A stretch of DNA of 64,000 nucleotides. It comes from CAZCPB01 sp044223975. Its GTDB lineage: Bacteria; Planctomycetota; Phycisphaerae; Phycisphaerales; UBA1924. Of the stretch, positions 35,693-46,582 are shown piece by piece. Under the pieces are notes generated by a model. That model was not told the DNA's origin, did not search any database, and worked only from the letters and a program-made list of their open reading frames with translations. The position numbers were made by a program, and so were the translations under genes. Each line of letters opens with the position of its first letter. Within the stretch, counting starts at the first letter, position 1. The stretch lies in assembly GCA_044223975.1 (NCBI GenBank), contig JBGALI010000002.1:310001-374000 (forward strand), given 5' to 3'.

Positions 35693-36460
35693 ATGCCGAC
35701 TGATCCCTCAATCCCCCACGCCCCGCGCCGCTTCGACGCCGTCCTCTGCGACATCGACGGCTGCCTCGGCCCCGAATCGGCCGAGCCCGTCGACGCCGAG
35801 CGTCTCGCAAAGCTTGCCGCGCACAACCGCCGCGCCCTCAAGCTCGCCGATGTGCCGCTGGTCACGCTCTGCTCCGGCCGCCCCCAGCCCTACGCCGAGG
35901 CCATCGCGCGCATGATCCACAACGATGCCCTCCCGATCGTGTGCGAGAACGGCGTCTGGCTCTGGGACCCGCGCGACAACGCGTTCATCCGCGATCCTTC
36001 TATTACCGCCGCGCACCTCGCCGCAGTCTCCGCCGCCACCGCGTGGATCGAGCGCGAGCTCATCCCCAAGGGCGTGATCATCCAGCCCGGCAAGACCGCA
36101 TCGATCTCGCTCTGGCACCCCGACACGCCCTTCCTTCGCGCCCTCGCGCCGGCGCTCGAACGCACCTTCGCCGACAACGCCTGGCCCTTCCGCGTCTCCA
36201 TGACCGTCGCGTGGATCAACTGCGATCTGCACCACGTCAGCAAGGCCACCGGCCTCCGACGCCTCATCGAGCGCACCGGCCTCCAGAAGGCCCGCCTCGC
36301 CGGCATCGGCGACTCGCCCAGCGACCTGGTGATGCTCGAGCACGCCGGCTACTTCGCCTGCCCCGCCAACGCCGCCCCCGAAGTCCGCGCCCGCGCCAAC
36401 TACGTCTCACCTCTCGACGAGATCGAGGGCGTGCTCGACATCCTCGACCACCTGAAATAG
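35693..36460 (+). CDS. HAD-superfamily phosphatase (Cof/SPP-like)
   Basis: 255 residues. HAD motif I is DIDGC (nucleophile Asp20), motif II is TLCSGRP, the Lys of motif III lies in KARLAGIGD, and motif IV is GIGDSPSD. The cap follows motif II, as in type IIB enzymes such as mannosyl-3-phosphoglycerate, sucrose or trehalose phosphate phosphatases. It is cytoplasmic. The substrate is unknown. The next gene starts 24 bases downstream and may share a transcript. Confidence 0.82.
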   Translation: MPTDPSIPHAPRRFDAVLCDIDGCLGPESAEPVDAERLAKLAAHNRRALKLADVPLVTLCSGRPQPYAEAIARMIHNDALPIVCENGVWLWDPRDNAFIRDPSITAAHLAAVSAATAWIERELIPKGVIIQPGKTASISLWHPDTPFLRALAPALERTFADNAWPFRVSMTVAWINCDLHHVSKATGLRRLIERTGLQKARLAGIGDSPSDLVMLEHAGYFACPANAAPEVRARANYVSPLDEIEGVLDILDHLK

Positions 36461-36484
36461 CCCGCTCCTCCGTACCATGAGCCC

Positions 36485-37504
36485 GTGAGCCTCACCACAT
36501 CACACCCTGTCGCGGTCGTCGGCGCCGGCGCCGTCGGGCTCACCACCGCCGTGCGCCTCCTCGAACGCGGCACGCGCGTCGCGGTCTACGCCGAGCGCCG
36601 CTCGCCGCGCATCACCTCCGCCGCGGCGCCGGCGATGTTCACGCCCTACCCCGGCTCCGACCCGCGCCGCTCGCGCCGCTGGGCCGAAGCCGCGTACATG
36701 GCCTACCTCGATCTCGAGAAGCGCGAGGGCGCCCGCGCCGGCGTCCGCACCGGCCCGCTCCGCGAGTACTGCTACCACCCGCCGAAGCACTCGGTCTTCG
36801 CCGACCTCACCCACGAACGCCCCGCGCCGCACATCCCGCCCAACCTCGCGGCGGTCATCGACAGCGACCGCCCGCACATCGACACCTCACGCTTCCTCGC
36901 GTGGCTCGAAGCGCGGGCCGCGTCGCTCGGCGGCGTCTTCATCGACGAGCGCATCACATCGCTCGATGCACTGCTCGCCCGCGGCTATCGCGCCGTCGTG
37001 AACTGCTCGGGCATCGGCGCCCGCGAACTCACCGGCGATCAGTCCGTCCGCGCCATGCGCGGCATCGTGCTGCACTGCCGCCACCTCGCGGGCCTGACCC
37101 GCAGCCTCCACGACGATGCCCCCAACGACGTCGTCACCTACATCTTCAGGTACGACAACCACCTGGTGCTGGGAAGCACCTACGAGCGCAACGTCTGGGA
37201 AGAGGCGATCGACGACGGCGCCATCAAGGCCATCGTCGAGCGCTGCCGCGAGCTCGCCCGCCTCGACAACCAGCCCGGCTGGAGCGAGATCGGCCGCGAT
37301 CCGATCGATCGACGCGTCGGCCTCCGCCCCGTGCGCGGGCCGGGCGACATGTGCGAGGACATCCGCCTCGAGCTCGAACCCCGCAAGTCGGGCGCGATCA
37401 TTCACAACTACGGCCACGGCCGCAGCGGCATCAGCCTCGCCTGGGGCACCGCCAACGAAGCCGCCGACCTCACCCTCGAACACCTTTCCAAATCCGCTCG
37501 ATAG
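36485..37504 (+). CDS. FAD-dependent D-amino-acid-oxidase-like oxidoreductase
   Basis: 339 residues. The N-terminal dinucleotide fold has GAGAVGL at about 13-19. The C terminus has the D-amino-acid-oxidase signature IIHNYGHGRSGISLAWG (about 305-321), including the HNYGH core, and the conserved Arg in RRVGLRPVRG. It likely oxidises a D-amino acid or related amine to the imine, using oxygen or another acceptor. GTG 36485 start. The following BFD-type ferredoxin gene could supply an electron acceptor. Confidence 0.87.
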   Translation: MSLTTSHPVAVVGAGAVGLTTAVRLLERGTRVAVYAERRSPRITSAAAPAMFTPYPGSDPRRSRRWAEAAYMAYLDLEKREGARAGVRTGPLREYCYHPPKHSVFADLTHERPAPHIPPNLAAVIDSDRPHIDTSRFLAWLEARAASLGGVFIDERITSLDALLARGYRAVVNCSGIGARELTGDQSVRAMRGIVLHCRHLAGLTRSLHDDAPNDVVTYIFRYDNHLVLGSTYERNVWEEAIDDGAIKAIVERCRELARLDNQPGWSEIGRDPIDRRVGLRPVRGPGDMCEDIRLELEPRKSGAIIHNYGHGRSGISLAWGTANEAADLTLEHLSKSAR

Positions 37505-37512
37505 CATCCCTT

Positions 37513-37560
37513 TCACCTCTTCATCTCTTCATCTCTTCACCTCTTCACCTCTTCACCGCG
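37513..37560 (+). repeat. Octanucleotide tandem array (TCACCTCT/TCATCTCT)
   Basis: Five clean units (TCACCTCT, TCATCTCT, TCATCTCT, TCACCTCT, TCACCTCT) plus a partial one, in the 66-base gap between the oxidoreductase and the ferredoxin genes. They lie just upstream of the ferredoxin start, so they could affect its expression. Confidence 0.8.
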
Positions 37561-37570
37561 ACACCTCCCC

Positions 37571-37879
37571 ATGAACCCCGACGACGAAGTCTGCCTCTGC
37601 TTCCACGTTTCCCTGCGGAAGATCCGCAACTATCTCGCGCGCGAGAACCCGCCCGTGGCCTCGCTTATCAGCGAGTGCCTCGGCGCCGGGACCGGCTGCA
37701 TGTGGTGCGTGCCGTTCCTCAAGCACCTGCACCAGTGCCACGTGAAGGGGGTCGAGCCCGACCTGAAGGTTTCGCCCGAGGAGTACGCGAGCACGCGCCT
37801 GAAGTTCCACGACACCGGTTCGCGCGACGAGACGGTCGTTCGCAAGGCCACCGACGATGACCCCGCCGCGCGGCAGTGA
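37571..37879 (+). CDS. BFD-like [2Fe-2S] ferredoxin domain protein
   Basis: 102 residues. The bacterioferritin-associated-ferredoxin pattern CLCFHV (Cys8, Cys10) followed by GTGCMWCVPFL (Cys43, Cys46) predicts a [2Fe-2S] cluster. The family is usually 60-70 residues; the extra C-terminal 40 are hydrophilic. BFD domains often partner FAD oxidoreductases, and the neighbour upstream is one. Its stop codon abuts that of the convergent DUF3300 gene, with no gap. Confidence 0.8.
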   Translation: MNPDDEVCLCFHVSLRKIRNYLARENPPVASLISECLGAGTGCMWCVPFLKHLHQCHVKGVEPDLKVSPEEYASTRLKFHDTGSRDETVVRKATDDDPAARQ

Positions 37880-39655
37880 TCACTTCTTGCTCGGCGCCAG
37901 GCCACCGAACGTGCCCTGGCGCGCCGGGGGCGCGGCGGGCGTGTCCGTCGCGGGGCGCGTCGGCCCTGCGGCGGGAGCGGGGGCGGGTACTGGAGCGGGC
38001 GCGGCACGCAGCACCGGTGCAGGCGCGGGCGAAGGTGACGGCGCGGCCTTTGGCGCGCTCGGCGCGGGCCTGGGCGCGGGCGTCGCGCTCGGCGGCGTGA
38101 CGACCGCGGTGCCGCCGTTGAAGGAGCCGGTCCGCACAGCCGCGGGCGCGCTCTCCGCCGTGCGCGCTGGAGGCGCAGGGGAGATCGTGGGCGCGGGCTT
38201 GGGCGCGAGCGCCGCGACGGGCTTGGGCGCCGGTGCCGGAGCGGGAGCAGCCGCGGGCGCCGGGGCGGGCGTGTTGAACGTGCCGCGGCGGGCTGGCGTC
38301 GGCGCGCTCGGCGTGGCGGGGAGCGGCGCGGGAGTGTTGACGAACGCGGGGGCGGGTGAAGGGGTCGGCGCAGCAGCCTTCTGTTCCTGCCGCGGCTTGA
38401 ACGCGTCCGTTCTGGGAGCGGGCAGACGCGACGCTTCGCGCTGGTTGTCTGTGTCGCCGCGGGCCACGCGCCCGATCGGCGACGGGGCGAACGGCCTGGG
38501 CGAGAGCTCGCGCTCCGGCGCCGCGGCGGGCACGTCGGGGGCGAAACCGGCGAACGAGCCCGTCCGCACCTCGCGCCGGCGCGAATCATCGTGCTGCCAC
38601 GCGCGACCGTCACGCCCGTCACGTCCATCGCGCCCGCCGTTGTAGACGTTGGTGATGTGCGTCGACTGATCGATCGTCACGTTGTTTGAATTCTGGACGA
38701 CCGCGCCGTTGCCGCGGTAACCGTCGTGGCCGCGGGGGCCGCGGCCCCAGTCCCGGTAGCAGACGCGCCGCTCGCGCCAGTCGCAATCAAGGTCGCACCA
38801 CTGGCCGAACGTGAAACCGATGCTGAAGCTGATGAACGACCCGGTCGCGACGTACGGCGTCTCGCACACCGGCGCGCACCAGCGCGGCGGGCAGTACACC
38901 GGCGGGTTCACCACGATCACGTCGGCCGGCCGCACGTACACCACCTGCGGGTTGTACACGGGCACGTAGATCACCTCGGGCTGGGCAGGGACGATGCGGA
39001 TCACCTCGCGCTCCACGATCACCTGCTGCTGCGGCGTCGCCGCCAGCGCGCCCGCGGCATAGGCCTGGTTGCGCAGGCGCTGCACCGCGCCCATCACATC
39101 CTGCGGCTGGGCGGTGTAGGCCTGGCCGAGCTGCACGGTCCATTCCAGGTTCTGATCCATCATGGTGAGCACGCTCTTGAAGCGCGCGATCGCCTTGACG
39201 CTGGGGTCCCAGCCCTGGTCATCGAGACCGACGAGGTCGGCGTGCTGGTTGACCCAGCGCGCGGCCTGCACGATGTCGAGCGGGTAGGTTGCCGCGGCAA
39301 AGATCTGGGCCAGGAGCGGGTCGGGGTAGAGCGCGATGGGCCCAAGCGCCGTGTCGAGCTGCGAGGTGCTGAACTGGGGCGCGGCTTGTTGGGGCGCGAC
39401 CTGTTGAGGCGCGCTCGGCTGGATGGCGGCGGGCTGGACGGTCGGGATCGGTGCGGCAACCGGCAGCGGCGGCGCCGGCGTGAACGTCACGGGCGCGAAC
39501 ACCGGTTGCGTGAACGATGCGAACGAAACGCCCCCGGACATCGGCGGATCGGGGAGCCGGTCCGACTGAGCCAGGTCGTTCTGGATGAGAGAGGTTGAAC
39601 CGGCAACGGCCACGAGAACAGCGGTCAGGGCGGGTCTTGTGATCAGCGGAGACAT
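37880..39655 (-). CDS. DUF3300 domain secreted protein with long Ala/Pro-rich tail
   Basis: 591 residues. A signal peptide (about 1-28) is followed by a Pro/Gln-rich segment and the DUF3300 domain (about 90-240; SQLDTALGPIALYPDPLLAQ, AARWVNQH and WDPSVKAIARF are the typical strings). A Cys-rich stretch, Arg/Asp/Gly repeats (GGRDGRDGRDGR) and about 190 residues of Ala/Pro/Gly repeats with RTGSF or RxGTFN spacers follow (RTGSFAGF, RRGTFNTP, RTGSFNGG, RQGTFGGL). The function of DUF3300 is unknown. The start M at 39655 is chosen because a plausible signal peptide begins there. Confidence 0.75.
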   Translation of the reverse strand: MSPLITRPALTAVLVAVAGSTSLIQNDLAQSDRLPDPPMSGGVSFASFTQPVFAPVTFTPAPPLPVAAPIPTVQPAAIQPSAPQQVAPQQAAPQFSTSQLDTALGPIALYPDPLLAQIFAAATYPLDIVQAARWVNQHADLVGLDDQGWDPSVKAIARFKSVLTMMDQNLEWTVQLGQAYTAQPQDVMGAVQRLRNQAYAAGALAATPQQQVIVEREVIRIVPAQPEVIYVPVYNPQVVYVRPADVIVVNPPVYCPPRWCAPVCETPYVATGSFISFSIGFTFGQWCDLDCDWRERRVCYRDWGRGPRGHDGYRGNGAVVQNSNNVTIDQSTHITNVYNGGRDGRDGRDGRAWQHDDSRRREVRTGSFAGFAPDVPAAAPERELSPRPFAPSPIGRVARGDTDNQREASRLPAPRTDAFKPRQEQKAAAPTPSPAPAFVNTPAPLPATPSAPTPARRGTFNTPAPAPAAAPAPAPAPKPVAALAPKPAPTISPAPPARTAESAPAAVRTGSFNGGTAVVTPPSATPAPRPAPSAPKAAPSPSPAPAPVLRAAPAPVPAPAPAAGPTRPATDTPAAPPARQGTFGGLAPSKK

Positions 39656-39891
39656 GGCGGTCCCACTTCGCACGGCTGCCTTGGTGCGCGGCGGGTCGTC
39701 GTGGAGCCTGCCGCGGAACGCCGGGCGCGGCTGAGTGCCCCGGCGTCTCAAGGTTCAACGCCGGAAGGACGGAAATGTTCGCGCGCGAACGACCTCGGCA
39801 CTGCCCGGAAAACGCGTGCGCCGATGGAATACCCCGCGGCCCGCCGTTACGGATTTCGTGCGGGCTGGAGACGAACGCGGACCAAATGCAA

Positions 39892-39919
39892 AAGGCCCGG
39901 GACACACGCCCCGGGCCTT
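39892..39919 (-). terminator. Rho-independent terminator of the alpha-CTD/TPR gene
   Basis: AAGGCCCGGG and CCCGGGCCTT form a perfect ten-bp stem with an eight-base loop. On the minus strand it is followed by TTTT. It lies 31 bases after the stop codon. Confidence 0.9.
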
Positions 39920-39950
39920 ACTGAAATCCGATCGCAAGGTAAAAACCGCT

Positions 39951-40889
39951 TCAGCTCTCCAGCAGCCGCAGCCCGAGATTCGCCTCGGCCAGCCGCTCCT
40001 TCACTTCCTTGAGCGAGGTGGCGCCGAAGTTCTTGACGCCCATGAGCTCGGCCTCGGTGTGGCTGGCCAGGTCGCCAAGGGTCTGGATGTTGAGGAGCTG
40101 GAGCGCCTTGCGGGCACGCACCGAGAGGGCAAGGTCGGTGACGGGCTTGGCCAGGAGGGTCTCCTGGCCCGTGCCCTTGTACTGCTCCATCAGCGCTCGG
40201 CGGGCGGCGCGGTGGGCGTCTTCGAGGCCCTGGCCCAGGCGCAGGCCGCGGGCCGAGAGCATCTTCTTGATTTCCTGCAGGCTCGAGTCGCCGAAGTTCT
40301 TGTAGCTCATGAGCTCGGCCTCGGTGATCCGGAGCAGGTCGCCGAGCGAGCGGATGTTCATCTTCTTCAGGCACGTGCGGGCGCGGACGGAGAGCTCAAA
40401 GTCCGTCACCGGCGTGTCGAGCAGGGCCTTGCGCTTGAAGGTGTCGCGGTCGACCTCTTCCTCGACAACCATCTCGCGGCTGGCCTGCACGTCCTTCATG
40501 TACAGACGCGCGCGGATGTGATTCGGGTGCGTGTCGAGCACCTGGCGCAGGCAGCGCTCGGCGTCGGCGTACTCGGCGCGATCCTCGTACAGGACCGCGA
40601 GGTTGATCAGCGCGTTCAGCGGGGCGGGCGGGGTCTCGATCGCTCGCTCGTACATGGAAAGGGCTTCGTCCTCTTCGCCCAGGAGGTCGAGCTGGTAGCC
40701 GAGCTGGAAGGCGATCTCGGGGCTCTGCGGGTCTGCCGCGAGTCCCTTGCGGAGCTCGGCGATGCACTCTTCGCGCTCGCCGAGGGAGAGGGCCTTCTTG
40801 GCGGCGTTGAGGTGCTTGGTGGCGGTCTGCGTGTCGCGCTTGACGGATTCCTGCGCGCCGATCACGGTGTCCAAGGGATCGTGAGCCAT
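39951..40889 (-). CDS. TPR protein with two tandem RNA polymerase alpha C-terminal domains
   Basis: 312 residues. Residues about 20-135 are TPR-like helices (SPEIAFQLGYQLDLLGEEDEAL, NALINLAVLYEDRAEYADAE). Residues 158-220 and 248-310 are two copies of the RNA polymerase alpha-CTD, each starting PVTD and containing SVRAR, GDL, TEAEL, KNFG and SLxEIK/EVK. The Arg that in E. coli alpha contacts DNA (Arg265) is kept in both (Arg169 and Arg258), while Asn268 and Lys298 are not. This is not an RpoA subunit: there is no N-terminal dimerisation domain. It may bind UP-element DNA, sigma or regulators and so modulate transcription. ATG 40889 has GAGG seven bases upstream. Confidence 0.82.
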   Translation of the reverse strand: MAHDPLDTVIGAQESVKRDTQTATKHLNAAKKALSLGEREECIAELRKGLAADPQSPEIAFQLGYQLDLLGEEDEALSMYERAIETPPAPLNALINLAVLYEDRAEYADAERCLRQVLDTHPNHIRARLYMKDVQASREMVVEEEVDRDTFKRKALLDTPVTDFELSVRARTCLKKMNIRSLGDLLRITEAELMSYKNFGDSSLQEIKKMLSARGLRLGQGLEDAHRAARRALMEQYKGTGQETLLAKPVTDLALSVRARKALQLLNIQTLGDLASHTEAELMGVKNFGATSLKEVKERLAEANLGLRLLES

Positions 40890-41139
40890 CGAGGGTCCTC
40901 GTTGTGGTGCCCCGGGCGCAGAGCGCACCGGCGGGTCGGAATACTAGGCGTCCAGATTTCGGGCTGGATCGGGTGAAACCGGGCTCGATATCGTGCTTTG
41001 TTCGGGATCTGTAGAGTGGCATCAGGCTATGGCGCAAACTGACGCGAGCACTGACGCGGCGGGGAAGAGCGCTCAGGGTCGGGCAAACCGGGGAGTTCCC
41101 ACCGCCTCCCTACGCTTCGCGCGCGGCGCGGCCGCACCG

Positions 41140-41538
41140 ATGAGCACCGGGCCGATCCTTTTCTTTGACGGCGAGTGCGGGCTGTGCGCCCGCGCGGTTC
41201 GGTGGTGCCTGAGTCACGACCGGCGGCGGGTAATGCGCTTTGCCCCGCTCCAAGGCGAGACCTACGCAGCAATCTCCACGCCAGACAAGCCAACCGACAT
41301 GCAGTCGATGGTGCTCAGCGATGCGGACGGTCTGCACGTGCGGAGCGATGCGGTGCTGAGGCTCCTGCACCACATCGGCGGCCCGTGGGCGGTGCTCGGA
41401 ATCCTCGGGAAACTCCTGCCGCGGCGGGTGCGCGATGCGATCTACGCCCGCATCGCGGCGCGGCGGATGCTGTGGTTCGGCCCGGCGGATCGGTGCGCGT
41501 TCGTGAACGAAGGCGAGCGGGCGCGGTTCTTGAAGTGA
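41140..41538 (+). CDS. DCC-family thiol-disulfide oxidoreductase-like protein (DUF393)
   Basis: 132 residues. The N-terminal ILFFDGECGLCARAVRW contains the CxxC of the DCC family (DGECGLC), and the C-terminal part has the LLHHIGGPWAVLG and RCAFV segments. Probably a thioredoxin-like fold acting on disulfides. An in-frame ATG at 41029 would add 37 residues with no family similarity; neither start has a good Shine-Dalgarno, so the shorter form is given. Divergent from the alpha-CTD gene, with 250 bases between, in which I see no other feature. Confidence 0.8.
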   Translation: MSTGPILFFDGECGLCARAVRWCLSHDRRRVMRFAPLQGETYAAISTPDKPTDMQSMVLSDADGLHVRSDAVLRLLHHIGGPWAVLGILGKLLPRRVRDAIYARIAARRMLWFGPADRCAFVNEGERARFLK

Positions 41539-41556
41539 TGCGGCCGTCCGCGGCGG

Positions 41557-43113
41557 TCACATGATCCCGTCGGTCGTGCCCGCGGCGGCGCTCATGGGCT
41601 CGAGCGCCAGGTCCGGGGCCCGGTCTTTCACGACCTTGATCGTCTTCCACCGGCCGGTCAGAAACCGCCCCAGCAGGAAGACGCACAGCAGCACGATGTA
41701 GCTTGCCGCGGCAATCCACGGGCCCAGCGACTCGAGGCCGGGGGCGTAGTGCACCATGGCCTCGCCCCCGCCGACGATGACCACCCACGAGAGCCCCACC
41801 GTCGCCACGCCGGGAAAGACCGTGTCGCCCGCGCCGCGGAGCGCGCCCGACATCACCATCGCCATGCCGTCGAAGAACTGGAACGCGGCGGTCGCGATCA
41901 GGAACTGCGAGCCCAGGCGCACGACCTGGGCCCGCGTCTCCTCGGTCGCGTCGCCCGGCACGAACAGGTTGATCATCGGCTCGCGGAAGATCACGAAGCA
42001 CACGCCGCACAGGCACGTGTACGTCACGGCCAGGCCTGTCGCCAGCCACGCCCGCTTCTGCGCCAGGTCGCTCCGCTGCGCGCCCTGGTACTTGCCGACC
42101 AGCGCCGTCGCCGCAAAGCTGATCCCCACCGCGGGCATGAACGACAGCGACATGTACGAGTGCGCGATCCAGCCCGCCGTGGCGTGCTCCTTGCCGAATC
42201 GGCTGACCAGGTGCACCATGAAGTAGCCCCAGCAGATCATCTCGTTGCCGAACATGAGCCCGCCGGGCCAGCCCAGGCGCGCGATGTCGCGGAGGTGCGC
42301 GACTGACCAGCGCCACGCCGCGCGGGTCGCGTACAGCCGGTTGAACTTGGGGCCAAGGAAGACAAGCAGCGGGATGCCAAGCTCAAGGAGCGTGGCGAGC
42401 ACCGTGCCGTACGCCGAGCCGGCGACGCCCTGGGGCGCGATGTGCAGCGCCGCGGCGGTCGCGTGGGCCGCTGCCGCGAAGTGCTGCATGATCACGCCCA
42501 GCCACGAGCCGCCGAAATCGGGCGTGGGACCGTTGCCGTAGGCGAGAGTCGCGCTCGCAAAGAGGTTGAAGATGTTGGCGGTGACGCCCGCCACCATGAT
42601 GACCGACCCTTTTTGCATGCCGAAGAAGAACTGGCTGAGCGAGCGCGTGCACAGCGTGAGGATCGAGCCGAAAACCAGGATCTGCCCGAACTCTGTGGCC
42701 AGTTCGGCCTGGCGCGCTTCGAGCCCCGCGACCTTGAAGATCCACGGCAGGGCAAAGCCGTACGGCACCAGCACGAAGAGCCAGTACAGGAGCGCGACCC
42801 AGATCCCGTTCCACGCATAGGCCGGGCCGCGCTCGGGCCGGCCGGCGCCGACGTTTTGGGCCACGTAGGTGTTAATGATGGTGAGCCCGCCGTGGGCGAT
42901 CGAGATGGGCACCCACGACGCCAGGCCCCCGTTGCCCTGGGCCCCGACGTAGACCGGATCGGGCCCGAGGCGCGAGCCCAGGAACCGATCGGTGAAATTC
43001 ATGAGCGTGTACGACGTCATCGCCGTGACGACCGGGGCCGCGACGGTCAGCATCTCGAGGATCGCCGTGCGCGCAGTCTCGGCGGGCGCGGGATGGGTCG
43101 AGGAGTGGCTCAT
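41557..43113 (-). CDS. MATE-family multidrug efflux transporter
   Basis: 518 residues with about 12 hydrophobic segments. Family-like features include AAPVVTAMTSYTLMNFTDRFLGSRLG at the N terminus and the repeat-like FMPAVGISFAATALVGKYQGAQ segment in the second half. It likely exports cationic drugs or metabolites with Na+ or H+ antiport in the inner membrane. It lies 56 bases downstream of the tetR-like gene on the same strand, so efflux is probably controlled by that regulator. Confidence 0.87.
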   Translation of the reverse strand: MSHSSTHPAPAETARTAILEMLTVAAPVVTAMTSYTLMNFTDRFLGSRLGPDPVYVGAQGNGGLASWVPISIAHGGLTIINTYVAQNVGAGRPERGPAYAWNGIWVALLYWLFVLVPYGFALPWIFKVAGLEARQAELATEFGQILVFGSILTLCTRSLSQFFFGMQKGSVIMVAGVTANIFNLFASATLAYGNGPTPDFGGSWLGVIMQHFAAAAHATAAALHIAPQGVAGSAYGTVLATLLELGIPLLVFLGPKFNRLYATRAAWRWSVAHLRDIARLGWPGGLMFGNEMICWGYFMVHLVSRFGKEHATAGWIAHSYMSLSFMPAVGISFAATALVGKYQGAQRSDLAQKRAWLATGLAVTYTCLCGVCFVIFREPMINLFVPGDATEETRAQVVRLGSQFLIATAAFQFFDGMAMVMSGALRGAGDTVFPGVATVGLSWVVIVGGGEAMVHYAPGLESLGPWIAAASYIVLLCVFLLGRFLTGRWKTIKVVKDRAPDLALEPMSAAAGTTDGIM

Positions 43114-43169
43114 GGCGCGCCCGGGCGGGCAGGGATTGTTGACCGCCCGCGCGTCCCGTGCGCCGGTGA

Positions 43170-43784
43170 TCAGGCTTCCTTGGCGTCGCCGCGATGGCCG
43201 ATCAGGATGCGCGACAGGACATCCTGCACGTGCGTGCCGCTGGAGTCTTCGCCTTGGCCGGGCACCTTCATCGCCGAGAGCACGCCGTACCCAAGGCCGA
43301 TGTGAATCAGCAACCAGCCGATCAGCTCGGGGCTGAAGCGGGTGGTGATCTTGTGCTCGACCTGCGCCGCCTTGAGCTCGCGCGACAGGAACGCGTGCAG
43401 CTCGCCGATGTGGCGGAGCACCGCGGCGTGGATCTCGGGGTCCTCGACCTCGGTGATGGCCTGCAGGATCACGCGGTAGGCGTACCTGCCGTGCAGGCTC
43501 ACCATCGGGTTCTCGCCCAGCAGGCGCAGCAGGCGGTCGGCCGGATCCTTGGAGCCTTCGAGCTGCTGCTCCCACTGCTGCACGGTGCGCTGTGCGGCAC
43601 GCTCGATCAGGGCGATGAACAGGTCGCGCTTGCTCTCAAAGTGACGGTAGATGATGGGCTCGGTCACGCCCGCGGCCTTGGCCAGCTGCGCCGTCGTCGC
43701 CCGCGCGTAGCCCCACTGGGCAAAGAGCTGCGCGGCGCAGTCCAGCAGTTGCTCGCGTCGCTTGGCGGCAGGAAGACGGCTCAT
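43170..43784 (-). CDS. TetR-family transcriptional regulator
   Basis: 204 residues. The N-terminal helix-turn-helix is RREQLLDCAAQLFAQWGYARATTAQLAKAAGVTEPIIYRHFESKRDLF (split here by helices 1-3), a standard TetR DNA-binding domain at about 8-55. The C-terminal ligand domain is unassigned. ATG 43784 has AGGAG five bases upstream; a GTG at 43808 is less likely. It is the first gene of a two-gene unit with the MATE transporter and is probably the local repressor. Confidence 0.9.
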   Translation of the reverse strand: MSRLPAAKRREQLLDCAAQLFAQWGYARATTAQLAKAAGVTEPIIYRHFESKRDLFIALIERAAQRTVQQWEQQLEGSKDPADRLLRLLGENPMVSLHGRYAYRVILQAITEVEDPEIHAAVLRHIGELHAFLSRELKAAQVEHKITTRFSPELIGWLLIHIGLGYGVLSAMKVPGQGEDSSGTHVQDVLSRILIGHRGDAKEA

Positions 43785-43858
43785 CACGCTCCTCGCGCCC
43801 CGGTCCACAGCGCGGTGGGGTCAACCGTCGTCAGGATAGCGAACACTAACAGAAAGTG

Positions 43859-43881
43859 AAGCCCGGAACTACACGGGCTTT
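43859..43881 (-). terminator. Probable terminator of the hybrid histidine kinase gene
   Basis: AAGCCCG and CGGGCTT form a seven-bp stem with an eight-base loop, 20 bases after the stop codon. On the minus strand it is followed by CACTTTC, a weak U-tract. Confidence 0.55.
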
Positions 43882-43900
43882 GGTGAAATCTGCGGGTACT

Positions 43901-46297
<2,397 letters not shown>

Positions 46298-46582
46298 GCG
46301 TATCCCCCGTGGAATCCATCGGAAACGTCGGACCTTTGGGTATCGGCCTCTGGGGCGCCCCGGTTCGGTGGATCCGCCGATTGCCGCGGCCGCTTCACGA
46401 ACGACCAGGGTCATCGCGCAATCCTGTGACCCCGCGCAACCGATTTGACTTGCATGCCGAGCTGCGCCCTGCGAACCTGAACTACCGCACGCGCCTTGGC
46501 TTGAGATAACCTCGAACGCCCCGCGCCCGGGTTCGGACGCCGCGGCGCAACGCCAGCCTCGACAGAGACTTCGGAGATGCTC

